From Limimaricola hongkongensis DSM 17492 (GTDB lineage Bacteria; Pseudomonadota; Alphaproteobacteria; Rhodobacterales; Rhodobacteraceae), in contig NZ_KK088649.1 in NCBI RefSeq assembly GCF_000600975.2, positions 266,749 through 330,748 of the forward strand: a DNA stretch of 64,000 bases, written 5' to 3'. The notes beneath the pieces were generated by a model. It ran no database searches. It saw nothing but the letters and a program-made list of their open reading frames with translations, and was not told the DNA's origin. Positions 1 to 11,299 of the stretch are shown one piece after another. Made by a program: the position numbers and the translations under genes. The stretch's first letter is position 1; each line of letters opens with the position of its first letter.

Positions 1-1850
<1,850 letters not shown>

Positions 1851-1992
1851 CGTTACGTCCCTCTCGATCTGGACGGACAGGCATAACGGGATGCTGCGGC
1901 GCGGCGCAACGCCCTTGCGTCAGCGCGCTGCGGGGTTTCGCACGGGGCCCGCAAAAGCTAGTGTCGCGCCGCTGCACTCCCGGGGGATACGC

Positions 1993-4647
1993 ATGAACAC
2001 GCAGGCCGGCACCGTGACGCCGATGATGGCGCAGTTTCTGGAGATCAAGGCGGCGCATCGGGATGCGCTGCTGTTCTACCGGATGGGCGATTTCTACGAG
2101 ATGTTCTTCGACGACGCGGTGGCGGCGGCCGAGGCGCTCGACATCGCGCTGACCAAGCGCGGCAAGCACATGGGCGAGGACATCGCGATGTGCGGTGTCC
2201 CGGTGCATGCCGCCGAGAGCTATTTGCTCACGCTGATCCGCAAGGGGTTCCGCGTCGCCATCGCCGAGCAGCTCGAAGACCCGGCCGAGGCCAAGAAGCG
2301 CGGATCGAAATCCGTGGTCAAGCGCGACGTGGTCCGGCTCGTCACCCCCGGCACGCTGACCGAGGAGAGCCTGCTCGACGCGCGGCGGCACAACTTCCTC
2401 GCCGCCTTCTCCGAGCTGCGCGACGATTGCGCGCTGGCCTGGGTCGACATCTCCACCGGGGCGCTGTCGGTGCTGGGCTGCGACCGTCTGGCGCTTGGCC
2501 CGGAGCTGGCGCGTCTGACGCCGCGCGAATTGCTGGTGGCCGAGAGCGCCGAGCAGGAGCTGGCCGAGGTCACATCGAATTTCGATCTGGCGGTGACGCC
2601 GCTGCATCGCGGCGCGTTCGACAGCGCGGGCGGGGCGGCGCGGCTTGCCAAGCTGTGGAAGGTCGCCTCGCTCGATGCGTTCGGGTCGTTCTCGCGCGCC
2701 GAGATTTCGGCCATGGCGGCGCTGGTGGAATATCTCGACCTGACGCAGAAGGGCCGGTTGCCGCTCCTGCGCCCGCCGCAGCAGGAAGCGCGGATGTCGG
2801 CGATGCGGATCGACGCGGCGACGCGGCGGTCGCTGGAGCTGACCCATGCGATGGGCGGCGGGCGCGAGGGGTCGTTGCTGCAGGCGATCGACCGCACGGT
2901 GACGGCGGGCGGCGCGCGGCTTCTGGAACGGCGCGTGGCCTCGCCCTCCTGCGCGCTGCCCGCCATCACGGCGCGGCAGGCGGCGGTGGCGCATCTGACC
3001 GAAGACGACCGGCTGCGCGGGGATCTGCGCGACGCCCTGCGCGGCGCGCATGATCTCGACCGGGCGCTGTCGCGGCTCGCGCTCGAACGCGGCGGGCCGC
3101 GCGACATGGCGGCGATCCGGTCCACGCTCGACGTGGCCGACCGGATCGCGGCGCTGACCGACGGGCGCGACCTGCCCGGCCCGCTGGCCGATGCCGCGCG
3201 CGACCTCGGCGGTCAGGAGGAACTGCACGAATTGCTGGACCAGGCTCTCGTGGCCGAGCCGCCGCTTCTGGCGCGCGATGGCGGTTTCGTCGCGGCGGGC
3301 TTCGACGAGGATCTCGACGCGGCGCGCCGCCTGCGCGACGAGGGGCGCGGCGTGATCGCGGGGATGCAGGCGGACTACGCCGCCGAAACCGGAATTCAGA
3401 GCCTGAAGATCAAGCACAACAACGTGCTGGGCTATTTCATCGAGACCACGGCGACCCATGCCGCGAAGATGCTGGCACCGCCGCTGTCGGATCGGTTCAT
3501 CCATCGCCAGACCACCGCGAACCAGGTGCGGTTCACGACCGTGGAGCTCAACGAGATCGAAACCCGCATCCTGAACGCGGGCGGGCATGCGCTGGAGTTG
3601 GAAAAACGGATCCATGACAGGCTTCGGGCCGCGATCCTCGACCAGGCGGGGCCGCTCGGCCAGCTGGCGCGCGCGCTGTCGGAGATCGACCTTGCCGCCG
3701 GGCTCGCCGATCTGGCGCGCAGCGCCGACTGGTGCCGACCCACGCTCGACGACAGCCGGGCGTTTCACGTCGAAGCGGGGCGGCATCCGGTGGTGGAACA
3801 GGCCCTGCGCCGGGCGGGCGAAAGCTTTGTCGGCAATGATTGCGACCTGGGCGATGCGCCGCTGTGGCTTTTGACCGGCCCGAACATGGCCGGCAAATCG
3901 ACCTTCCTGCGGCAGAACGCGCTGATCGCGGTGCTGGCGCAGATCGGCAGCTTCGTGCCCGCGGCCTCGGCGCATATCGGCATCGTCAGTCAGATCTTCA
4001 GCCGCGTGGGTGCGAGCGACGATCTGGCGCGCGGGCGGTCGACCTTCATGGTCGAGATGGTCGAGACGGCGGCGATCCTGAACCAAGCCGACGACCGGGC
4101 GCTCGTCATTCTCGACGAGATCGGGCGCGGCACCGCCACCTATGACGGGTTGTCGATCGCCTGGGCGGTGCTGGAGCATCTGCACGACGTGAACCGCTGC
4201 CGCGGCATCTTTGCCACCCATTACCACGAGATGACGCAGCTTGCCGCCAAGCTCGACGGCGTGGCGACCGCGACCGTGGCGGTGCGCGAATGGCAGGGCG
4301 AGGTGATCTTCCTGCACGAGGTGCGGCGCGGCACCGCCGACCGCAGCTATGGCGTGCAGGTGGCGCGGCTCGCGGGGCTGCCGGCCTCGGTGGTGGAGCG
4401 GGCGCGGGTGGTGCTTCAGGCGCTGGAACAGGGCGAACGCGAAGGCGGCGGGCGCAAGCAGACGCTGATCGACGATCTGCCGCTTTTCGCGGCGATGCCG
4501 CCCGCATCCGCAACGGCCCCCGCCGCGCCCTCAAAGGTGGAGGAACGGCTGCGCGGAACGCATCCAGACGAGCTGACCCCGCGCGCGGCGCTGGAGCTGC
4601 TTTACGAATTGCACGGGCTGCTGCCGCAGGCCTCCGGGCGCGGCTGA
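1993..4647 (+). CDS. mutS: DNA mismatch repair ATPase MutS
   Basis: Recognises base mismatches and small loops and recruits MutL. The product is 884 residues, typical for MutS1. The mismatch-binding Phe-X-Glu motif is seen as DFYEMF (Phe34, Glu36). Walker A TGPNMAGKST starts near residue 628 and Walker B LDEIGRGT near 707, followed by the THYHE segment. The frame is open further upstream, but the ATG at 1993 has a GGGGGA ribosome-binding site and gives the canonical N-terminus, so upstream starts were rejected. It is convergent with grpE, with a shared hairpin between them. Confidence 0.97.
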   Translation: MNTQAGTVTPMMAQFLEIKAAHRDALLFYRMGDFYEMFFDDAVAAAEALDIALTKRGKHMGEDIAMCGVPVHAAESYLLTLIRKGFRVAIAEQLEDPAEAKKRGSKSVVKRDVVRLVTPGTLTEESLLDARRHNFLAAFSELRDDCALAWVDISTGALSVLGCDRLALGPELARLTPRELLVAESAEQELAEVTSNFDLAVTPLHRGAFDSAGGAARLAKLWKVASLDAFGSFSRAEISAMAALVEYLDLTQKGRLPLLRPPQQEARMSAMRIDAATRRSLELTHAMGGGREGSLLQAIDRTVTAGGARLLERRVASPSCALPAITARQAAVAHLTEDDRLRGDLRDALRGAHDLDRALSRLALERGGPRDMAAIRSTLDVADRIAALTDGRDLPGPLADAARDLGGQEELHELLDQALVAEPPLLARDGGFVAAGFDEDLDAARRLRDEGRGVIAGMQADYAAETGIQSLKIKHNNVLGYFIETTATHAAKMLAPPLSDRFIHRQTTANQVRFTTVELNEIETRILNAGGHALELEKRIHDRLRAAILDQAGPLGQLARALSEIDLAAGLADLARSADWCRPTLDDSRAFHVEAGRHPVVEQALRRAGESFVGNDCDLGDAPLWLLTGPNMAGKSTFLRQNALIAVLAQIGSFVPAASAHIGIVSQIFSRVGASDDLARGRSTFMVEMVETAAILNQADDRALVILDEIGRGTATYDGLSIAWAVLEHLHDVNRCRGIFATHYHEMTQLAAKLDGVATATVAVREWQGEVIFLHEVRRGTADRSYGVQVARLAGLPASVVERARVVLQALEQGEREGGGRKQTLIDDLPLFAAMPPASATAPAAPSKVEERLRGTHPDELTPRAALELLYELHGLLPQASGRG

Positions 4648-4667
4648 CGGCGGGGCGCGGGCAAAAG

Positions 4668-4697
4668 AAAGGCGCGGCCACCGAGGGCCGCGCCTTT
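4668..4697. terminator. Bidirectional terminator between mutS and grpE
   Basis: Arms GGCGCGGCC (4671-4679) and GGCCGCGCC (4686-4694) form a 9-bp stem extended by AAA/TTT. Rightward transcripts from mutS end in TTT. Leftward transcripts from hrcA-grpE end in TTTCTTTTG, the better U-rich tail. Confidence 0.8.
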
Positions 4698-4762
4698 GTC
4701 GCACTCTTCAAATCGAACTTGCCGACCCAACACAGGCGGAAGGCAGAAGTTCCGGATTTTTA

Positions 4763-5323
4763 TCAGCTTTCCTTAAAGGAAGACACGCCGACCTGCGCCG
4801 GGCGCAACAGCCGGTCATGCAGCAGGAAGCCTTGCGCCGCGACCTGGATGATTTCGCCCGCCTTGGTGCCGGGGACCGGGGCCTCGAACATCGCCTGGTG
4901 CATCTGCGGGTCGAACTTGTCGCCGACCTGCGGGTCGATCGGGTGGATGCCGTGCTTCTTGAAGACGCTGAGCAGCTCGCGCATGGTCAGCTCGATCCCC
5001 TCGATCAGCGCCTTTTGCGCCTCGCGCTGATCCTCGGCGATGGCGTCGAGCGCGCGGCGCAGGTTGTCATGCACCGGCAGCATGTCACGGGCGAGCTTGG
5101 AGCCGCCGTAATTCTCGGCTTCGCGGCGGTCACGCTCGGCGCGCTTGCGGGTGTTCTCGGCATCGGCGAGCGCGCGCACGAAACGGTCGCGGATCTCGTC
5201 GCGTTCGCGCTTGAGGATTTCGAGATCGTCCGAGCCCTGCTCAGGCGCGACGCCGACCTCGCCGTTCTCGTCGACCTCTGCGGCCAGCTCGTCGAGGCTG
5301 CGCGGTTCGTCCTGTTCTGCCAT
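4763..5323 (-). CDS. grpE: Nucleotide exchange factor GrpE
   Basis: Co-chaperone that releases ADP from DnaK. The product has 186 residues: an acidic disordered N-terminus, a long helix rich in charged residues (about 35-95), and a C-terminal beta domain containing GIHPIDPQVGDKFDPQMHQA and PGTKAGEIIQV, both strongly GrpE-like. It lies 16 bp downstream of hrcA on the same strand, a common alphaproteobacterial hrcA-grpE operon. Transcription probably starts at the promoter upstream of hrcA and ends at the hairpin near 4690. Confidence 0.97.
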   Translation of the reverse strand: MAEQDEPRSLDELAAEVDENGEVGVAPEQGSDDLEILKRERDEIRDRFVRALADAENTRKRAERDRREAENYGGSKLARDMLPVHDNLRRALDAIAEDQREAQKALIEGIELTMRELLSVFKKHGIHPIDPQVGDKFDPQMHQAMFEAPVPGTKAGEIIQVAAQGFLLHDRLLRPAQVGVSSFKES

Positions 5324-5339
5324 ATGCTGTCTTTCCCCT

Positions 5340-6404
5340 TCAGGAGCGGTCGGAGACGAGGCGTCCGACCAGCTGTGCTGTGTAGTCCACGATGGGCACG
5401 ATCCGCCCGTAATTGAGCCGGGTCGGCCCGATGACGCCCACGGCGCCGATGATCTTCCGGTCGGCGTTCATATAAGGAGAAACGACCAGAGATGAACCCG
5501 AAAGTGAGAAAAGCTTGTTCTCGGAGCCGATGAAAATCCGCACCCCGTCGCCCTCCTCCGCGAGGTCGAGGAACTGCGCGATGTCGCGCTTGCGTTCAAG
5601 GTCGTCGAACAGCGAACGAACGAGGTCGAGATCGGCCTCCTCTCCCGGTCCGCTGAGCAGGTTGCCGCGCCCGCGCACGATCAGCCGTTCGCCCTGTTCG
5701 CCCGGATTGACCCATGTGGCGAGCCCCGATTCCACCAGATCGGCGGCCAGCCGGTCGATTTCGCGCCGCCTTGCCGCGATCTCGCGCGAGATCACGCCGG
5801 CCAGTTCGCGCAACGTGTGACCGCCGGCGATGGCGTTGAGGAAATTCGCCGCCTCGCGCATCGAGGAGGGCGTCTGGCCCGGCGGCGGCGTGAAGATGCG
5901 GTTCTCGACATGGCCGTCGGCAAAGACCAGCACCACGAGTGCCCGGTCGGTCGAAAGCGAGACGAATTCGACGTGCTTGATCGGCGCCTCGTGCTTGGGC
6001 GTCAGCACCAGAGAGGCGCCATGGGTGATCCCCGACAGCGCGTGGCCCACCCGGTCGAGCAGGCTGGTCACGTCGCCGTCGGATTCGTGCATCGACTGGT
6101 CGATGCGGCGACGGTCGTCGGCCTCCAGATCGCCGACCTCCAGAAGCCCATCGACGAACATGCGCAGGCCGGTCTGGGTCGGGATGCGGCCGGCGCTGAC
6201 ATGCGGGCTGCCCAGCAGGCCCAGATGTTCGAGATCCTGCATGGTGTTGCGGATCGTCGCGGCCGAGACCTTTTCGGACATGTGCCGGGTCAGGGTGCGC
6301 GATCCGACCGGCGCGCCGGTTTCGAGATAGCCTTCGACCACGCGGCGGAACACCTCGCGGGAGCGGTCGTTCATGTCCTCGATTCGGGGCGATCGGTCTG
6401 ACAT
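5340..6404 (-). CDS. hrcA: Heat-inducible transcription repressor HrcA
   Basis: Repressor that binds CIRCE operators, usually at groESL, and depends on GroEL for folding. From the ATG at 6404 the product is 354 residues. The N-terminal winged helix carries VGSRTLTRH and [13 protein letters not shown]. The C-terminal HrcA domain ends with [19 protein letters not shown], which is diagnostic. An in-frame ATG at 6431 coincides with the predicted transcription start from the promoter at 6437-6464, so 6404 is preferred. No CIRCE inverted repeat is visible upstream, so autoregulation through CIRCE is not indicated here. Confidence 0.95.
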   Translation of the reverse strand: MSDRSPRIEDMNDRSREVFRRVVEGYLETGAPVGSRTLTRHMSEKVSAATIRNTMQDLEHLGLLGSPHVSAGRIPTQTGLRMFVDGLLEVGDLEADDRRRIDQSMHESDGDVTSLLDRVGHALSGITHGASLVLTPKHEAPIKHVEFVSLSTDRALVVLVFADGHVENRIFTPPPGQTPSSMREAANFLNAIAGGHTLRELAGVISREIAARRREIDRLAADLVESGLATWVNPGEQGERLIVRGRGNLLSGPGEEADLDLVRSLFDDLERKRDIAQFLDLAEEGDGVRIFIGSENKLFSLSGSSLVVSPYMNADRKIIGAVGVIGPTRLNYGRIVPIVDYTAQLVGRLVSDRS

Positions 6405-6436
6405 CGCGGGTTCGGGTCCTGTCTGGGGCATGGCAC

Positions 6437-6464
6437 ATTAGAAGCGGCACCGGGTCGAGGTCAA
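6437..6464 (-). promoter_or_regulatory. Sigma-70-like promoter of hrcA-grpE
   Basis: On the reverse strand, TTGACC (6464-6459) and TCTAAT (6442-6437) are separated by 16 bp. Each hexamer matches the housekeeping consensus at five of six positions. The predicted start near 6430 gives a leader of about 25 nt before the chosen hrcA ATG. Confidence 0.6.
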
Positions 6465-6539
6465 TGCGGGTCCATGCCGGCCTTGGATTTGCGCCCTGCA
6501 AGGCGTATGCGCAAGCCCGACACAGGAAAGGATGACACC

Positions 6540-7247
6540 ATGCGCCCCTCCGGCCGGACCCCCGACGCGCTGCGCGCCGTCGAGATCGAAACGGGCTTCA
6601 ACCGTCACGCGGAGGGCTCCTGCCTGATCCGCATGGGAGCCACCCACGTGATCTGCACCGCCACGGTCGAGGAGCGGGTGCCGCCCTTCAAGCGCAATTC
6701 CGGCCAGGGCTGGGTCACGGCGGAATACGGCATGCTGCCGCGCGCCACCAACAGCCGGATGCGGCGCGAGGCGAAATCGGCGCAGTCGGGCCGCACGCAG
6801 GAGATCCAGCGGCTGATCGGCCGCTCCTTGCGCGCCGGCGTCGATTTCCATGCGCTCGGCGAGCGGCAGATCACCATCGATTGCGACGTGATCCAGGCCG
6901 ATGGCGGCACGCGCTGCGCCTCGATCACCGGCGGCTGGGTGGCGATGAAGCTGGCCGTGCAAAAGCTGATGAGCGCCGGGCTGGTCAAGACCGACCCGCT
7001 GGGCGATCCGGTGTCGGCGGTGAGCTGCGGGCTCTATGCGGGGCAGCCGGTGCTCGATCTCGATTATGCCGAGGACAGCGAGGCGGGCGTCGACGGCAAT
7101 TTCGTCGTGTCCGGCGCCAAGCTGATCGAGGTGCAGATGTCGGCCGAGGGGTCGACCTTTTCGCGCGGTCAGATGACGCAGCTCATGGATCTTGCCGAGG
7201 CGGGCTGTGCCGAGCTGGCGCAGGCACAGCTGCGGGCCACCGCCTGA
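6540..7247 (+). CDS. rph: Ribonuclease PH
   Basis: Phosphorolytic 3'-5' exoribonuclease that trims tRNA 3' ends. The product is 235 residues, the normal length. Family segments include [12 protein letters not shown] at the N-terminus, [30 protein letters not shown] and [11 protein letters not shown]. The ATG at 6540 follows AGGAAAGGATG, a good ribosome-binding site, and yields the standard N-terminus. It diverges from hrcA and overlaps rdgB by one base (TGATG), so the two are translationally coupled. Confidence 0.97.
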   Translation: MRPSGRTPDALRAVEIETGFNRHAEGSCLIRMGATHVICTATVEERVPPFKRNSGQGWVTAEYGMLPRATNSRMRREAKSAQSGRTQEIQRLIGRSLRAGVDFHALGERQITIDCDVIQADGGTRCASITGGWVAMKLAVQKLMSAGLVKTDPLGDPVSAVSCGLYAGQPVLDLDYAEDSEAGVDGNFVVSGAKLIEVQMSAEGSTFSRGQMTQLMDLAEAGCAELAQAQLRATA

Positions 7248-7855
7248 TGCGCCGCTTTACCGAAAAATCGCTGGTCGTCGCCACGCATAACGCGGGCAAG
7301 CTCGACGAGTTTCGCGCGCTTCTGGCGCCGTTCGGCGTCACCGTGACCGGCAATGCCGATCACGGCCTGCCCGAGCCCGAGGAGACCGAAGACACCTTCG
7401 TCGGCAATGCCCGGATCAAGGCCCGTGCCGCCGTCGCGGCGACCGGTCTTCCGGCGCTGGCCGATGACAGCGGGCTCGAGGTGTTCGACCTTGGCGGTCA
7501 GCCCGGCGTGCACACCGCCGATTGGGCCGAAACCGGCGAGGGCCGCGATTTCGACATCGCCATGGAGCGGGTGCATCGCGAGCTGACGGCGGGCAACCAC
7601 CCTGCCCCGCATGGCGCGCGGTTCTGCTGCACGCTGGTGCTGTGCTGGCCCGACGGGCATGAAGAAGTCTTCGAAGGTCATGCGCAGGGTCAGGTCGTCT
7701 GGCCGATGCGCGGGGCACGCGGCCATGGCTATGATCCGATCTTCGTGCCCGAAGGGTATGACGTGACCTTTGCCGAGATGGATGCCGAAACGAAGAACGG
7801 CATGAGCCACCGGGCGCGCGCGGTGGAGAAATTGCGGGCCTGTCTTGGAGAATAG
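7247..7855 (+). CDS. rdgB: Non-canonical purine NTP pyrophosphatase, RdgB/HAM1
   Basis: Hydrolyses dITP, XTP and similar aberrant purine nucleotides to monophosphates, keeping them out of nucleic acids. The product is 202 residues. Motifs are VVATHNAGKLDEF at the N-terminus, LPALADDSGLEV in the middle, and GHGYDPIFVPEG followed by SHRARA near the end, all standard for the family. The start shares a base with the rph stop. The end overlaps the start of hemW by 11 bases, indicating a three-gene operon rph-rdgB-hemW. Confidence 0.96.
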   Translation: MRRFTEKSLVVATHNAGKLDEFRALLAPFGVTVTGNADHGLPEPEETEDTFVGNARIKARAAVAATGLPALADDSGLEVFDLGGQPGVHTADWAETGEGRDFDIAMERVHRELTAGNHPAPHGARFCCTLVLCWPDGHEEVFEGHAQGQVVWPMRGARGHGYDPIFVPEGYDVTFAEMDAETKNGMSHRARAVEKLRACLGE

Positions 7856-9008
7856 GGTCGAAAACTGGCAAAGGGGCGGGTTCGGTCTCTATCTGCATTG
7901 GCCCTTTTGCCAGGCCAAGTGTCCCTATTGCGACTTCAACAGCCATGTCGCGCAGAGGATCGATCAGGATCGCTGGGCCGCCGCCTATCTGTCCGAGCTT
8001 GACCGGCTGGCCGAACAGACCGGCGACAGGATCCTTGGTTCGGTCTTTTTCGGCGGGGGCACACCGAGCCTGATGGAGCCGCGTATCGTCGGGGCGATCC
8101 TTGACCGGATCGGCCGGAACTGGCGACTGCGCAATTATTTCGAAGTCACGCTCGAAGCCAACCCGACCTCGATCGAGGCGGATCGCTTTACCGGTTACAG
8201 GCAGGCCGGGGTCAACCGGGTCTCCATGGGGATGCAGGCTCTCAATGACGGGGATCTGCGCAAACTGGGCCGCCTGCACAGTGTCGATGAGGGTCTGAAG
8301 GCCTTTGATATCGCGCGAAACGCCTTTGATAGGGTCAGTTTCGACCTCATTTATGCCCGGCAGGACCAGACGCCCGAGGATTGGCGCGCCGAGCTACGCC
8401 AGGCTCTGGACCTTTGCGCGGATCACCTGTCGCTGTACCAGCTGACGGTCGAGGATGGTACGGCCTTTGGCGACAGGCTTGCCCGCGGCGGTCTGCGCGG
8501 CCTGCCAGACGAGGATCGTTCGGCCGAGATGTACGAAATCACGCAGGAGCTGACCGCGGCCGCGGGCCTTCCGGCCTACGAGATTTCAAACCACGCGGTT
8601 GCCGGCGCCGAAAGCCGGCACAACCTGATCTACTGGCGGTCTGGCGACTGGATCGGGATCGGACCCGGCGCGCATGGGCGGCTTGAATTCGAGGGGCGCC
8701 GATACGCGACCGAGGCGCCGAAAGCGCCGGGCGCATGGCTTTCGAAGGTCGAAAACGGTCAGGGCGGCGAATTGGACCGGGTGGATCTCGACGCGCTGGA
8801 GGGGTTCGAAGAGCGGCTGATGATGGGATTGCGGCTGCGCGAGGGCGTCGAAGTGTCGATGGAAGGCTGCCCGGACGCCGCCGGTTTTGCGCGGCGGGTG
8901 GACGGGCTGGTCGAGCTGGGGCTGCTGCGCCGGGAACAGGATCGGCTGGTTGCGACCGAGGCGGGCCGACCGATCCTGAATGGCATTCTGCGCGAATTGC
9001 TCGCCTGA
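7845..9008 (+). CDS. hemW: Radical SAM heme chaperone HemW
   Basis: HemN-like radical SAM protein thought to insert heme into respiratory proteins rather than oxidise coproporphyrinogen. The product is 387 residues. The cluster motif is CQAKCPYCDF (Cys22, 26, 29), lacking the extra Cys of true HemN. GGGTPSL, a radical SAM glycine motif, follows. The first usable start is TTG at 7845, overlapping the rdgB stop; no ATG or GTG in this frame fits and the ribosome-binding site is weak, so the exact start is uncertain. Local GC content looks lower than in most of the window. Confidence 0.92.
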   Translation: MENRVENWQRGGFGLYLHWPFCQAKCPYCDFNSHVAQRIDQDRWAAAYLSELDRLAEQTGDRILGSVFFGGGTPSLMEPRIVGAILDRIGRNWRLRNYFEVTLEANPTSIEADRFTGYRQAGVNRVSMGMQALNDGDLRKLGRLHSVDEGLKAFDIARNAFDRVSFDLIYARQDQTPEDWRAELRQALDLCADHLSLYQLTVEDGTAFGDRLARGGLRGLPDEDRSAEMYEITQELTAAAGLPAYEISNHAVAGAESRHNLIYWRSGDWIGIGPGAHGRLEFEGRRYATEAPKAPGAWLSKVENGQGGELDRVDLDALEGFEERLMMGLRLREGVEVSMEGCPDAAGFARRVDGLVELGLLRREQDRLVATEAGRPILNGILRELLA

Positions 9009-9014
9009 GCGGGG

Positions 9015-9896
9015 TCAGTTCCCCGACAGGAGCCGCAGAAGATCGTCGAGCTGTTCCAGATCCCGGTACCGCAGGGCGATGCGCCCACCTTCGCCTTGCG
9101 TATCGTGGTCGATGCTTACCGGCATCCTGAGCGCCGCCGACAATTCGCTTTCGATCTGAAGCGTATCGGCATCCTTGCCGGGCTTGCGCGCGGCTTTCGT
9201 CGCCGGCGTCTTGCCCGGCTTGCGGACCAGCGATTCCGCGTCGCGCACCGACATGCCCTTGAGCATGATCTGCTTGGCCAGTGACGAAGCATGTTCGTTG
9301 CCGACCAGCGTCCTGGCGTGACCGGCGGTGAGCTGACCCGTCGTCAAAAGCTCCTGCACGTCGGCCGGAAGCGACAGCAGACGCATGAGGTTGGCGATAT
9401 GGCTGCGGCTCTTGCCAAGGGCACTGGCGAGCTGTTCCTGCGTATGACCGAAGCGGTCCATCAGCTGGCGGTATCCCGCGGCCTCGTCGATAGCGTTCAG
9501 ATCGGCCCGCTGGATGTTCTCGATGATCGCGACTTCGAGCACCTCGGTGTCGCTGTATTCGCGGATCAGAACCGGCAGCTCGTGCAGCTTGGCGATCTGT
9601 GAGGCGCGCCAGCGGCGTTCGCCGGCGACGATCTCGAAATAGCCCTCCTGCTTGGGGTCGCGGCGCACGATCAACGGTTGGATCACGCCTTTTTCGCGGA
9701 TCGAGGCCGCGAGCTCGTCGAGCGCGATCTCGTCGAAATGTCGACGCGGCTGATCCGGGTTGGGACGGATCTTTTCGATCGGAACCATCATGTCGGGATG
9801 CCTTGCCTGCTCTGCGGTGGTCTGGTCTTGCGTCACATCGGCCATCAGCGCGGACAAGCCCCGCCCGAGACCACGTGTCTTCTGCTTTTCCGCCAT
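9015..9896 (-). CDS. parB: Chromosome partitioning protein ParB
   Basis: CTP-dependent clamp that loads at parS and segregates the origin. The product is 293 residues. The N-terminal ParA-activating tail has RGLGRGLSALM. The CTPase/ParB box shows NPDQPRR and the GERRWRA and IENIQRADLN segments. The helix-turn-helix includes ALGKSRSHIANLMRLL. Start 9896 is preferred because GGATGAGG lies at good spacing; an ATG at 9908 overlaps the parA stop but has a ribosome-binding site directly abutting it. Two perfect parS sites lie 1.4 and 3.3 kb upstream. Confidence 0.97.
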   Translation of the reverse strand: MAEKQKTRGLGRGLSALMADVTQDQTTAEQARHPDMMVPIEKIRPNPDQPRRHFDEIALDELAASIREKGVIQPLIVRRDPKQEGYFEIVAGERRWRASQIAKLHELPVLIREYSDTEVLEVAIIENIQRADLNAIDEAAGYRQLMDRFGHTQEQLASALGKSRSHIANLMRLLSLPADVQELLTTGQLTAGHARTLVGNEHASSLAKQIMLKGMSVRDAESLVRKPGKTPATKAARKPGKDADTLQIESELSAALRMPVSIDHDTQGEGGRIALRYRDLEQLDDLLRLLSGN

Positions 9897-9904
9897 GTTC
9901 GGCC

Positions 9905-10687
9905 TCATCCTTCCCGTTGGATCACTTCCGCAGCCAGGTCCAGATAGGCCTTGGCGCCTGCACAGCCTGGATCGTAATCAAGAACCGGCATGGCATGCGA
10001 GGGGGCTTCGCTCAACCTCACATTGCGGGGGATGACGGTCCTGAACACCAGGTCGCCGAGCGTCTCGCGCGCGTCGGATTCGACCTGCTGCGACAGGTTG
10101 TTGCGCCGGTCATACATGGTCAGGACGATGCCCTCGATCCGAAGCGCGTCATTGGCGCTGGCGCGCACCTCGCGCAGGGTCAGCATCAACTGCGACAGGC
10201 CTTCGAGCGCGAAGAATTCGCTTTGCAGCGGCACGATGATCGATTTGGCGGCCACCATCGCGTTGATCGTCAGAAGGTTCAGCGCCGGGGGGCAGTCGAT
10301 CAGGACGTAATCGTAATCCTGACGATCGGCGAGAAGCTCGGTCATCCGGCGCTGCAACACGCGGCTGCGACCGCCCGAGGACATGAGATCGACATCCGCG
10401 GAGCTGAGATCGGTCGTCGCGGGGATGATGTCGAGCCCGTAGACCTGCGTGCCATGGATGCCCTCGGCAGCGGGGTCGTCTCCAAGCAACAGGTCGTATG
10501 TGGTGGAGCGACGGTCCCCTGCGGACAGCCCCAACCCGGTGGAGGCATTGCCCTGCGGGTCCATGTCGACCAGCAGGACGCGGCGACCGGATTTCGCGAG
10601 CGCCGCCCCGAGATTGATGGCGGTCGTGGTCTTGCCGACGCCGCCCTTCTGGTTCGCGAGCGCGATGATGCGGCAGGTGTCAGGCAT
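9905..10687 (-). CDS. parA: Chromosome partitioning ATPase ParA
   Basis: Deviant-Walker ATPase that pulls ParB-parS complexes across the nucleoid. The product is 260 residues. The Walker A motif KGGVGKTT (residues 14-21) has the signature first lysine, followed by DMDPQGNAS and the Walker B region VLIDCPP. It overlaps the rsmG stop by 8 bases and is followed closely by parB, the standard rsmG-parA-parB operon beside the alphaproteobacterial origin. Confidence 0.97.
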   Translation of the reverse strand: MPDTCRIIALANQKGGVGKTTTAINLGAALAKSGRRVLLVDMDPQGNASTGLGLSAGDRRSTTYDLLLGDDPAAEGIHGTQVYGLDIIPATTDLSSADVDLMSSGGRSRVLQRRMTELLADRQDYDYVLIDCPPALNLLTINAMVAAKSIIVPLQSEFFALEGLSQLMLTLREVRASANDALRIEGIVLTMYDRRNNLSQQVESDARETLGDLVFRTVIPRNVRLSEAPSHAMPVLDYDPGCAGAKAYLDLAAEVIQREG

Positions 10688-11273
10688 GGTGCAGATGGCT
10701 CACTAGCAAGAGGCGGGCATCTGGGTCCGTTCGGCTGACCTGGCTGTCGCAATCGAACCGCCAATGCTCCCGCGCCGTTTCGATTTCTGCCTCGTGCATC
10801 TGCCCCTTCAGGAACAGGCAGCTTCCCCCGGTGGACAGGTGCCGCGCGGCATACCCCAGAAGCATGTTCAAAGGCGCGAGCGCGCGCGCGCTGATGATGT
10901 CGGCCGACAGCGGCGCGAGCGTTTCGATCCGCTCGGAATGTACCGTTACGTTGAGCGAAAGCTCCCGCGCCGCGGTTCTCAGGAAGGTCGATTTGCGCTG
11001 ATCGCTTTCGACCAGATGGAACCGCAGATCCGGGGCCGTTTCCGATGCCACGATCGCCGCCACGATGCCCGGAAAGCCCCCGCCGGACCCGAAATCCGCC
11101 CAAATCCCGGAGGTTTGGGGAATATAGGGAGCCAGCTGCAGTGAATCCGCGATGTGCCGCGATTCGATATGTGGCAGATCGGATTTCGATACGAGATTGA
11201 TCGCTGGCGACCACTTTCGCACCAACGCCGCGAAATCCGACAGCCTCTCTCGTGTTTCACGTGAAACATCCAT
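10680..11273 (-). CDS. rsmG: 16S rRNA (guanine-527-N7)-methyltransferase RsmG (GidB)
   Basis: Adds m7G527 to 16S rRNA using SAM. The product is 197 residues from the ATG at 11273. The SAM-binding loop FGSGGGFPGIV and the DLRFHLVESDQRKS segment are typical. The in-frame upstream ATG codons at 11303/11300 were rejected because MDVSRETRERL is the usual family N-terminus. Residues Asp2-Thr7 are encoded by a perfect parS site (11253-11268), so the partition site is part of the coding sequence. Confidence 0.95.
   Translation of the reverse strand: MDVSRETRERLSDFAALVRKWSPAINLVSKSDLPHIESRHIADSLQLAPYIPQTSGIWADFGSGGGFPGIVAAIVASETAPDLRFHLVESDQRKSTFLRTAARELSLNVTVHSERIETLAPLSADIISARALAPLNMLLGYAARHLSTGGSCLFLKGQMHEAEIETAREHWRFDCDSQVSRTDPDARLLLVSHLHHA
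11253..11268. promoter_or_regulatory. parS centromere site 1 (inside rsmG)
   Basis: TGTTTCACGTGAAACA is a perfect 16-bp match to the universal parS palindrome. It lies at codons 2-7 of rsmG, about 5.2 kb from the predicted origin. Confidence 0.95.
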
Positions 11274-11299
11274 GGGGACGGTGCTCCGCGCATTTTGCA

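Noticed and set aside
6405-6539. CIRCE element controlling hrcA-grpE
   Set aside because: No TTAGCACTC-N9-GAGTGCTAA-like inverted repeat is visible; only a sigma-70-like promoter.
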